DNA of 64,000 bases from Acanthochromis polyacanthus. Lineage: Eukaryota > Chordata > Actinopteri > Pomacentridae. Positions 1-9,600 of the stretch are shown piece after piece. Position 1 is the first letter of the stretch, and every line of letters begins with the position of its first letter. The DNA is taken from contig NC_067122.1 in assembly GCF_021347895.1 (NCBI RefSeq), forward strand, positions 38,348,215-38,412,214, in the 5' to 3' direction. The notes below the pieces were generated by a model that was not told the DNA's origin, ran no database searches, and saw nothing but the letters and a program-made list of their open reading frames with translations. The position numbers and the translations under genes are program-made.

Positions 1-43
1 ATGGAAGTATTGACTGTTGATGTCACTGTGGCAACATGGGCAC

Positions 44-46
<3 letters not shown>

Positions 47-130
<84 letters not shown>
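47..130. repeat. (CA)n microsatellite
   Basis: An uninterrupted CA dinucleotide tract of about 84 bp is read directly. It directly abuts the module at 131-394, and a second CA tract lies on the module's other side. The poly-Thr/His frame through it is not a protein. Confidence 0.97.
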
Positions 131-132
<2 letters not shown>

Positions 133-393
133 TGTTTTCCTATCCTTGTGGGGATCTACCATTGACTCCCATTCATATCTAACTCCTAACCCTTACCTTA
201 ACCCAGACCAAAACAATACCTAACCCTAAAGAAACTTTTTTGCACTTTTACTTTTTTCAGTAACAACAACATGGCCAAGAAAACACTGTTTAGACTCATG
301 GGGACCCAAATGAGGTCCCCACAAATGACATTTCTTTTGGTTTTCCTATTGTTGTGGGGACATTAGGTCCCCACAACAATAGCCAGCACCTGA

Positions 394-394
<1 letters not shown>
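131..394 (+). repeat. CA-flanked dispersed module, copy 1
   Basis: About 265 bp lying exactly between two CA tracts. A second copy in the same orientation lies at about 60115-60385, again between CA tracts. The module contains a CCTAA/CCCTTA-type tract near 178-205. It carries several copies of GTGGGGAC or its complement, which form hairpins; the best is a perfect 16-bp stem at about 346-382 with a 5-base loop. I see no coding capacity. I do not recognise a named family; it could be a SINE-like or MITE-like unit or a composite that spreads with CA repeats. Confidence 0.8.

Positions 395-455
<61 letters not shown>
395..455. repeat. (CA)n microsatellite
   Basis: A second CA tract immediately downstream of the module, about 60 bp. 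Confidence 0.97.
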
Positions 456-457
<2 letters not shown>

Positions 458-2109
458 ATTCAACCAGAGAGGAAATGTCCGTCTCCTCAGTCGTCTTCCT
501 CCGTCTCGCTGCTTCGCCTCTGTCTCCTCCATCTCCCTCCCAGCATGCTTTGCCCTGTGTGTCCTTACACTAATAAGCTCTTATCACTATTATGGATAAC
601 ACCATATTCCACTGTGAGCTCCTTAGCCGAGGTATCTGGCAGAGCTGCTTGAAAGAACTCATTCAGGTGATAAGCACAACTGGGGAAAAACATAATCTGC
701 TCCTTCATCCTCAGCCAAGATTCTGCAGCAGTTTAGCAAATGTAAATAGGTTCCATTCTCATTTAATTAATTTTTATCTTGCTCTATCTAACCTGTTTCA
801 TGAATCCAGGCTGCGACAAAGAATAGTCCTGCTCCCTTCTTTTGTCCTGCACCTGTCCTAAATAAAGGAGGTGTTATGCACCCACCTAGCTGCCTGCACC
901 TTCACTGGTGGCTGTAAAATACATAATCTAAGAAGCAACAGAACATCAGACAGCTGGACATGTTTTATGAAATGGTGCACCAAGGTCGGATCTAGTATTT
1001 ATATCAGAGATTCGTGACTGAAGTCAGATAAACTTGGAGACTTCAGACATGGTTTTAGTAACTCATCACAGTGAGTCTACAAACTTAGGTGGGTTTAAAA
1101 AGGTGACTCCAATCCCTCTGACACACTTTAGCAACAGACAAAAAACAGAAACAGTTTTATATCAAATAATCTGTTTCAGGATCCAAGTTAGCTAAAATAC
1201 CAACATTTCCTGGTCAAGTGTACAGTTTTTCCTCAGTTTTACATCATTACAAACTAAATGTTGTTAGTTTATAATGAGACAATACAAGCAACTTCAAGAT
1301 GTTATCTTACTCTGGCTTTTTCACTACTTTTTACAGACTAAACTGTGGTTGCTGTTGTGCTGCGGTTTAGAGAGTAGACAGTGCTGTGCTTTAATTGGGT
1401 TGCTGACGGTTGGATTTTTGGTTCCTCCAGTTCACACTTGGTTAAATGCCTTAGGCTGGACATGAAGACCCAAATTTATCTTCAACTTTATGTTAACACC
1501 TTTCATGATAGCAATCAGTGTAAAGAAAAGGCCAGGTGTGAAGATTTTTGTCCTTTTACAGGCCTTTTCAATTTAAAGTATGTGTCAAAAAACTGATATT
1601 CAACACAGAGATAAAATAATAAAAATACAAATAATTTTGTTCGTTTTTTTCTCTCAAGTATTTGTTGTTTGTGCTTAGCCATTTGCTTTCCCTTTACGCC
1701 ACGTTTTCTTCCCAGATGGCGTCATTTCATGATGATAATGTGCAGATCAAATACATCGTACTGACAGGAGAAATCTCAGCAGAGGGATTGAAACAAATTT
1801 GTTGAGACTGAATTGCCTTTTTACTGTAGGAAATCTTTCATAGACAATAACTGATGAAGATGAAGTGAATGAATATCCCACAGAATAAGACTAGACTGTG
1901 TTTTACATCGAGATTGACTCACATTTTGTGTGGATCCCTCTGCAGACATCCTGCAAACTGTCTGCACTGCAACCGCACCAACTCTACATGTCCAAACAAC
2001 TGCTTGTTTAGAGGAGAGACTGTAAAAGGTAGATTGTTGGTCATCCACACCTTTATATTATGTAAAAAAAATATGTAAAAATGGAAAGCATGAATGGGCA
2101 TCCTGATCA
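456..2109. other. No gene recognised
   Basis: Only short reading frames without recognisable motifs. No repeat family was identified. The base composition is AT-rich, like ordinary intergenic or intronic fish DNA. Confidence 0.6.
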
Positions 2110-2378
2110 TACATATTCTGCGCTGCGACTAGAATTTTCAAAATGAACACCATACTCTATTTGAAAAAGTCTTGAAACTCTTGACTGGGACCATAATCTC
2201 AATAGGAAAAAGGTTTACTGAGGTAATACATCGAAAACTCAAGTCTTTTTGTTATGGACTTCTATACATTCTGACTTCTTTTTGCAACCAGAGGAGTCGC
2301 CCCCTGCTGGCTCTTAGAAAGAATGCAGGTTTAAGATACTTCCATGTCTTCACTTTTCAGACCTGGAGGCTGTGCTAA
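2110..2378 (+). repeat. Dispersed fish repeat, unclassified
   Basis: From memory, the stretch reading 'gaggagtcgccccctgctgg' at about 2292-2311 and its upstream 'ttcaaaatgaac' segment belong to a very common teleost interspersed repeat that I cannot name. A diverged partial relative of the upstream half ('ttttcaaaatgaacatcatg') occurs at about 8940-9030. No coding capacity is apparent. Confidence 0.5.
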
Positions 2379-2992
2379 TCTGTTTTATATAGTCTTTGGA
2401 ATTAACTCATTTTGGATGAGATACGTGAATCATCCATTCATCATTTTTCTGCTCCTTATCCAGAGTCAGGCTGTGGTGGAAGCAAGCTAAGCAAAGCATT
2501 GCAGATATCTCTCTTGCAAAAACTGAACAAGAACAGCCATTTCCAATAATCAGGAAATTAACAAGTTTGACAGTAGATAAAGCAACGCGACAGGCTATCG
2601 GCTACGTTAGGAGGTAGCCACAGATTACCATAAATCAAGAAATCTGGAAAACAACATGAAATATTGCTTTAAGATCTGGACTTTGTGAGCTTTAAAAGTG
2701 GCAAAATTCATAAAACAGAGAAGAACATAAATGCAAAAGATTGTTGTCAAAAAAGTGACCCACATATGTGTTTTTTTTTTTTGAAATTTTATTTTTATTT
2801 GTATTTTTGCAATTTTAACAGGTAATGGCAAACATTTAAACTTGAACTTATCGTGAACTGATAGGCCGACAAAAACTAAATAAGTACATGCATACAATAA
2901 AAAAAATAAAAAACAGTCAGGCAGATTTCAAAGCTATCAGTGTGTAACAGTTCTGATTGTAGCCCGTGCTGTTCCAGAGGGCAGAAAGTCAT

Positions 2993-5900
2993 TTATTTAG
3001 AGATAAAATTTCTCCATTTCCTCCAGTAGAGTTCTCCTTTTTCTGATGCTTGCCTTAAAGAAAAAGTCATTCTCTCCATTGTGTGTATTTCGTTTGTTAT
3101 TTCGATCCAATCCGAGATATTGGGTGGATCTTCATTCAACCATTTTCGTGTAATGGCCTTCTTACTTGCAGCTTGTAAAATTTGTAGAAGGTATCGGTCT
3201 CCTTTTCTTAATCCAGTTGGTAAATTTCCTAAATAAAATACTGAAAATGTCTCTTCCAATTGTAGTCCAAGTATCAGTTGTATATTTCTATGCACTTCTG
3301 TCCAAAAGGTGGCGATATTGGGACATTCCCAAAAAATGTGAAAGTGCCCAGCTGTCATTTGACCACATTTCCTCCAACAGGTACCGTTTACTGGCAATTT
3401 TGTCTGTTGAGCCTTAATCTTTGGGGTATTAAAAAACCTTAATGTATTCTTCCATGTGAATTCCCTCCATAGCTCAGAGCAAGAAGTAGTTGTGATAGTT
3501 TTACATATGTTTAACCACTCCTCTTCAGTTAATTTAATTCCAGCTTCTTTTTCCCATCTTTGTTTAATGTAAGTTGTAGAGAGTTTCTTTTCAGATTGTA
3601 AAATAGAGTATACAGAAGAAACTTGTTTTTTGGAAAGCTTCCCTCTACAGACATCTATGAGTAACAGAATTAAGGGAGATTTTTCCTGATTTTTCCTCAT
3701 GATGTCTGCATTAAAGTGATGTCTTAATTGAAGATATCTGTAAAAGTCTTCCCTCTCCAAATTATACATTTCTGATAGTTGTTGGAAGGACATAAGTCCT
3801 TTGTCATTAGATATTTTCCAGTATGCTGTAATACCTTTAGTGCACCAGCATTTAAATCTGCTATCTAATTTTGCTGGTGTGAATGTTTCATCATATGCTG
3901 GCCAACTCAGAAGCTTTGCATGACTCTCTACTGTTTTGTCTTTAATTTCTTTAAACCAAATTTTGAGTGATGTCCTTATCCATGGAGATACTTTAGGTAT
4001 TAATGAATGTAATAATCGTTTATCTCCAAGAATAGCTGGGAGAGGTAATTTAACCTCAGCCTGATCAATTTCTTTCCATCTGGCATCACATGAAGGGTCA
4101 CACCATAAAATCAAGATTCTGATCTGCGCAGATTTATAGTAATTTTCAAGACATGGAAGAGCTCTACCACCTTCTTTTTTGTTAATTGCAAAGTCTCAAA
4201 TTTTATTCTTGGTCTGCGTTTGTTCCAGATGAATTTTGAAATTATTTTGTTCCATTCATTAAATTGCTTGGAGGAGACTTCAACTGGCAATGCCAAAAAT
4301 AGGTAAAGCAGTTTGGGCAATATGGTCATTTTTATCAGTTCTATTCTGTTGTACATATCCATTGGAAGTAATGACCACCGTTCCATTTCAGATTTTATGC
4401 TGTTTGTTAACGGATCATAGTTATGTTTACTAATTTCTGTTAAATCTTTTGGGATATTAACTCCTAAATATTTGATTATGTTTTTATTCCAATTACATTT
4501 TAAATTTTTTTGTATTTTTCTACTTGGGGTATAATTGAGTGTCAAAATCTGGGTTTTAGTGAGGTTTACTTTGTAACCAGAATATTCCCCGTATGTTTTA
4601 AGTAAAGATAATAATGATGTTAGGCTAATTTCAGGTTTGGTCAGAGTCATTAAAATATCGTCAGCGTATAAACATATTTTGTATTCTGCGTTATGAATTG
4701 TGACCCCCATTACATTTTGTGATTCTCTGATGGCTTGCGCCAACGGTTCAATGAATAAAACAAACAGGGTTGCGCTCATTGCACATCCCTGTCTACAGCC
4801 TCTTCGCAATGTGACAGAGTCTGACAGATCTCCGTTAATTTTTATCCTGGCCGTAGGTGAACTATAAAGAGATTTTAGGCATGTGATAACTTGGTTATTG
4901 AAGCCAAATCGTTTTAAACACAGATATAGAAAATCCCAGCTGACGGAATCAAATGCCTTTTCGGCGTCAAGGCTGAGCACAACAGATTCTGTGTTTTTCA
5001 TGTGATGAATAAGATTAAGCGTTCTACGTATGTTATCATGTGTCTGTCTACTTTTAACAAAACCTGTCTGATCTGTGTCTATTAATTCTGGAATTATATC
5101 TTCTAATCGTTTGGCCAATATTGTTGTAAATATTCTATAGTCTATATTCAAAACTGATATGGGTCTGTAGGAGCTACATTCAGTTGCATCTTTCCCTGAT
5201 TTGGGTATTACGGAGATTAGAGCCTGATTCCATGATGACGGTATTTCCCCACCTTCAAGAATATAGTTAAAACAACGTTGTAATATTGGTGATATTATTT
5301 GTATGAAACATTTGTACCATTCTGATGGGAAACCATCAGGACCTGGCATTTTGTTCCCTTTTAAGCTTAATATTGTCTTGTTAATTTCTTGTTCTGTTAT
5401 TTGTCGAGTGAGTGTTTTATTTTGCTCTGTACCTATAGAGGGTAAGTCTAATGAGTTTAAGAAATGTTCTATGATATTGTGATCTTGTACTGGTGATTGT
5501 GAGTATAAGTTGGTATAGTAAGAAACAAAAGATTTTTGTATATCATCCAGGTTATATTGCATTTTGTTAGTTTGTGGATTTTTTATTTTATGAATACAAC
5601 GGTTTGCTTCTTGTTTACGTGTCCTCCAAGCAAGTAATTTCTTGGCTTTGGGTCCGTTCTCGTAATAATTTTGTTTTATGAATGTAGCTTTCTTGACGAC
5701 CTGGTTTTCATATAGTTCATCTAAAGTTCGTTTAATTGAAGTTAAGTGTTGTAAAATCTCTGGATTATTATTTTTCATATGTTCTGCTTCTAAAAGTTTT
5801 AGTTCCATTACTTTATCAAATATTTGTTTATCTTTTTGTTTTTTCCTGTTTGAAGACCACATTATCAATTTGCCTCTCAGAACGGCTTTTGCAGCGTCCC

Positions 5901-6754
5901 ATAGCACACTTGGGGAAACGTTTTCATTATCATTATGATATATATAATCTTCGAATTCCTTTTGAGTATATTTATGGAATTCTGTCTCATTAAGAAGACT
6001 GCAGTTGAGCCTCCAAACCCTTTCTTTTTGTTTAGTATCCAAATGTATTGTTAGGTAAACTCCAGCATGATCTGAGATATCTCTGACCCCTATTTTGCAA
6101 TCAATTATCCTATGTCTTTCAGAATTTGGTAAGAAAAAGTAATCTAATCTGGAAAACATTGAGTGGGAGTGGGAAAAAAAGGTAAATGTTTTTTCATGTG
6201 GATTTAAATCCCTCCATATATCTATCATACCTAATTCTTTCAGTAGTTTTTTAGCATGTATTGCTTCTGGTTGCATCTTTTTTTATTAGTTGAGGCGTCT
6301 AAAGAAGGATTTAAGTGAATATTCCAGTCTCCCCCACATATTACAACTCCTGCCATTTCAACACATAATAAGTCAAGAATCTTTTTAGTCAGTTGTTTAT
6401 CACTTTTAGGTGGGCGATACACATTTAGCAATGTAACTTCCCTATGATCAATGAAGCCCTTTACTAAAATGTATCGTCCTTCGGCATCAGCTATTTGTGA
6501 GGTTAACTGGAAACTCACGTGATTTGAGATTAGTATTATAACTCCTCTTGAGTTTCCTGTTTTGCAAGAGGAATAAAATGCATGTTTATACCATCTTTTA
6601 AATTTTCATGTTCAATGTTTGGGAGATGTGTTTCTTGAATAAATATAACATCCTGCTTTTCGCGCCTCATCTTTGCAATAACTTTACTTCTTTTTACGGG
6701 ATTGTGTAGTCCATTTACATTTATGGTAATGAAGTTATATCTCTGTCTTGACAT
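2993..6754 (-). pseudogene. L1 ORF2 (endonuclease and reverse transcriptase), frameshifted
   Basis: Four consecutive segments in different frames cover one protein: 6754-6536, 6518-6240, 6276-4111 and 4114-2993. The endonuclease has NVNGLHNP near the N-terminus, IQETHLPN (catalytic Glu), GGDWN and SDHAGVY. The reverse transcriptase has PGPDGFPSEWYK, SYRPISVLN, LDAEKAFDSV, GCRQGCAMSATLF and the catalytic YADD at about 4658-4669. The C-terminus has a C-x3-C ... H ... C cluster (starting CWRKCGQ), typical of L1. Frame breaks fall at about 6530, at the A-run near 6280 and at the A-run near 4180, so they are probably small indels in homopolymers. No other stops were noticed. The enzyme nicks target DNA and copies LINE RNA in place; this copy should not make a full-length product. 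Confidence 0.92.
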
Positions 6755-7113
6755 TTATTTTACCAGAAATAATAACATAATCATCTGAATTATACCTCCA
6801 GAAAATAAAAAGAAGGAAAATGTCGGTCTATCAAATGAACATTGAAAACAGGTAACATGAAAAACAAACCATAACACAAGAGACTTCCAAATGTGAAGTG
6901 AATTATTCACTTCCGGGTTGAGAGGGTGATCCTCTGAAAACAAAGGTGTTCCTCTCAGTACAAGCTGTGAACTCTGCTTTATGTAAAACAGAACAACGTG
7001 CATGGGCGAAAATATAGACATGCATTTCCCAGCAGGGGTCGGGATTACTCATATTGTTAACGAGTTGAGCACGTTATGGTAGCCATTTATAAGACAATAA
7101 TGAGCAAACCTTA

Positions 7114-8202
7114 TTAGTTGCCATTTTCGTTGCGTCGGAATTCTTTTAACTTTTCCTGAATGCGCTTGACTCTTTCCTTTTTGCGTCGTAAGGTGCCCTC
7201 ATTTTGCCACGCAGATTGTGTCATTCTCAGTCCAGAAGACTCTTGAGGCTTGGTTGTTTGAGCAAAAATGTCGGCGTCAATCATTCCTCTTCTTTTCAGA
7301 TCCGCAGCAGCGTCTGGGGCGTCTTTGTAAACCACCGGGCCTGTTTGGTAATGGACGCGGAGCCGCGAAGGGTGAAGCGTCTGGAAACTTATTGTTTTCT
7401 CTTTCAGTATCTTTCTGATTGGGGCGTAAGCCTTTCTCTTTGCCAGGGTGTCACTGGTATAATCTTGTTCGAAGAAAACCCTTCGTCCTCGAAACAGAAT
7501 GTTCCTTTTGCTCCATGCAGAAGTAAGCACAAGCTGTTTGGTCTTAAATTCGAGAAAACATAGAACAATTGATCTTGGGTTTGCGCTTTGGGGAGGTTTG
7601 GTGGCGAGCGAGCGGTGGCATCTTTGTATTCCGAGGGGGGTGTCGGGAAGAGCGAGTTCGGTTTTAAGAAAATTCTCCACAAATCCAAATATATCGTCTT
7701 TTTCGGCCCCCTCCTCAATGCCGTGTATCCTCAGATTGTTTCTTCTTGAGCGTGCCTCCAAGTCTTCGAGCTGTGTTTGGAAATGTTCCTGCAGCTCAAG
7801 TGTGTGAGATAGCACCTCTCTCGCATCCGCACTGAAAGCCTCGACTTCGGTGACTCTGAGTTCGGCTTCTTCTACCCTGCTAGTCACGTTTTTGATGTCG
7901 GATTCAATCATCCCGAGTCGATTGTTCATTTCTCCTCTAAAATCACTGAGCTCTTGTTTAAGTTGGCAGGTGGCTTCTGTTAGCTCCTTTGTAATATCAG
8001 CGCGTACTTTTTGTATTTCGGCGATGATGCTAATCTTCATGGCCTCCATGCTATCGGTGTCAGTTAGCAACTTGCTATCACATGTGTTATCCTCACTTTC
8101 ACTCTGTGATTCCACGTCTTCTTTAGTGTTGCTCACTGATGTTGTTCTTCTCGTTCTTCTTATATTTGCCCCTGGCATTCCTTTCTGCAACTTTCTAATC
8201 AC
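7114..8202 (-). CDS. L1 ORF1 protein (RNA-binding chaperone), intact
   Basis: A 362-codon open frame without breaks. Residues about 1-50 are basic then acidic low-complexity sequence. Residues about 55-150 form a long heptad-rich coiled coil, as expected for trimerising ORF1 proteins. Around residue 155 comes an RRM-like start (RRNNLRIHGIEEG), then a C-terminal nucleic-acid-binding region with IVLCFLEFKTKQ and RKAYAPIRKILKEK. ORF1 proteins of this type coat LINE RNA in cytoplasmic particles. The start is the first ATG after the 5' leader. The C-terminus is rich in Lys and Arg. Family assignment rests on architecture and position upstream of ORF2. Confidence 0.88.
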   Translation of the reverse strand: MIRKLQKGMPGANIRRTRRTTSVSNTKEDVESQSESEDNTCDSKLLTDTDSMEAMKISIIAEIQKVRADITKELTEATCQLKQELSDFRGEMNNRLGMIESDIKNVTSRVEEAELRVTEVEAFSADAREVLSHTLELQEHFQTQLEDLEARSRRNNLRIHGIEEGAEKDDIFGFVENFLKTELALPDTPLGIQRCHRSLATKPPQSANPRSIVLCFLEFKTKQLVLTSAWSKRNILFRGRRVFFEQDYTSDTLAKRKAYAPIRKILKEKTISFQTLHPSRLRVHYQTGPVVYKDAPDAAADLKRRGMIDADIFAQTTKPQESSGLRMTQSAWQNEGTLRRKKERVKRIQEKLKEFRRNENGN

Positions 8203-8307
8203 GAAAATACTAATAAACCATTAGGGGAAGCTGACCCGCTTGGAGCTGGTGAATTATGCGTCCGCTCTCCGTTCCGCCATCCGGAAGCCTCCCCACATAT
8301 GTGTTTT

Positions 8308-9117
8308 ACATGTTTAATTAATTTGATTAATGCTCAGTATTTGCATTCATTTATTGTAGTAGCAGTCGTAGAAGTATTTTTTATGCAGTTAGTTGAATGT
8401 GCTTCACCTAACTGGATCAAAACAACTGCAGCTGTGAAATTTTCCTGGAAAGTCTTTCCACTCCTCTCCCTGTCAGGTTAACCTTGGATGAAGACATCAT
8501 CCTGTTGAGGGTCAGCACGACCCACAACAGGATCTGGTTCAAACTGATCAAACTCAGTCAGTCTCACAGTAAACACAGGAGAGCATCAAAACATCATGTG
8601 ACACTCACTCTATTTCTATTGTATACATTCAGTTATAGTTATCCTTACTCATTAAGTAACATAGTTATGATAAATATGTTCACTGCAACCACATGCTGTT
8701 CACATCAGTTGATGCATATTGGCCCCAAATATTCAGTATTTGTGTTATTAATTGATTCCTAGAGGATATTATATTTTCCTCTCAGAACAGGGGATACTTG
8801 TGTGATGTTTGTGGTTCTCTTCCTGTGGGTGGACCTGTGGCCACTTGTCTCTGTTCAGTTCTGGATCTTACTGCAGTGGAAACCCAACAACATGAAGGCA
8901 ATCACAAGGCAGGCTCGCTCTAAAAGATATGCTCCTTCACTTCAAATGGCGCCATCATTTTCAAAATGAACATCATGCTGAATCTGAAGTCTTCAAACTC
9001 TGGACTGAGACTGTAAACCCATTAGGAGGACATTAATGTGAAGGTACACCTCAAACTGAGAGTTACTGATTTCAGATTGTACTTCTACTGCAGCACTGAA
9101 CACTGCAATCATTTCAT
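8308..9117. other. No gene recognised
   Basis: AT-rich sequence with no supported coding region. About 8940-9030 resembles the upstream half of the dispersed repeat at 2110-2378 (shared 'ttttcaaaatgaaca'). Confidence 0.5.
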
Positions 9118-9232
9118 CAGGGGTGTCAAACTCATTTTAATTTAGGGGCCACACACAGTCCAATTTAATCTCTAGTGAGCCAGAATGTAAAATCATAGCA
9201 TAACAACCCGTAAATAACAACTTCAAAACGTT
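9118..9232 (+). mobile_element. hAT-type MITE end, fragment
   Basis: Begins with caggggtgtcaaactcattt, a terminus I recognise from abundant non-autonomous hAT-like fish repeats. Only about 115 bp is present before Tc1 sequence starts; no TSD or second end was found. Confidence 0.5.
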
Positions 9233-9235
9233 CGT

Positions 9236-9545
9236 GTTTAGTTGGACCATCATTTATTTTTCAACAGGACAATGACCCCAAACACACCTCCACCTGCTGC
9301 CTCAGATGACCTGGCCTCCACAGTCACCTGACCTAAACCCAGTCCAGCTGGTTTGGGATGAGATGGACCACAGAGTGAAGGCGAAAGGGCCAACAAGTGC
9401 TCAGCATCTCTGGGAACTCCTTCAAGACTGTTGGAGAACCATTTCAGGTGACTACTTCATGAAGCTCATCCAGGGAATGCCAAGAGTGTGCAAAGCAGTA
9501 ATCAAAGCAAAGAGTGGCTATTTTGAAGAATCTAAAATATAAAAC
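9236..9545 (+). pseudogene. Tc1 transposase C-terminal fragment
   Basis: FQQDNDPKHTS is readable at about 9256-9290, and WPPQSPDLNPVQLVWDEMD at about 9309-9365. These are the hallmark blocks around the second Asp and the final Asp/Glu region of Tc1/mariner transposases. The frame 9306-9542 continues through the C-terminal helices to a natural stop. The N-terminal HTH and first catalytic Asp are absent, and the two blocks lie in different frames, so it is inactive. Confidence 0.85.
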
Positions 9546-9600
9546 ATGCTTTTACTTATTTCACACTTTACTACATAATTCCATATATTTTCACTCACAG

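Larger units (their letters stand above)
2759..8307 (-). mobile_element. Full-length L1-type LINE with 16-bp TSD
   Basis: The 16-bp sequence cccacatatgtgtttt occurs at 2759-2774 and again at 8292-8307, bracketing about 5.5 kb. The T-run at 2771-2782 is the poly(A) tail of a minus-strand insertion. The 5' end on the minus strand begins with a GC-rich leader next to 8291, followed by ORF1 (8202 to 7114), a 359-bp spacer and ORF2 (6754 to 2993). Two ORFs, a coiled-coil ORF1 protein, an APE-type endonuclease, YADD reverse transcriptase and a C-terminal Cys/His motif together fit the L1 clade. The perfect TSD and intact length suggest a young insertion that has since picked up three frameshifts in ORF2. 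Confidence 0.93.

Noticed and set aside
17..223. Frame of repeated Thr-His through the CA tract
   Set aside because: It is a translation of the (CA)n microsatellite; similar Cys-Val or His-Thr frames near 19.5 kb and 60 kb are the same artefact.
7204..8224. Plus-strand frames opposite L1 ORF1
   Set aside because: Antisense shadows of the coiled-coil ORF1; no homology-like motif.
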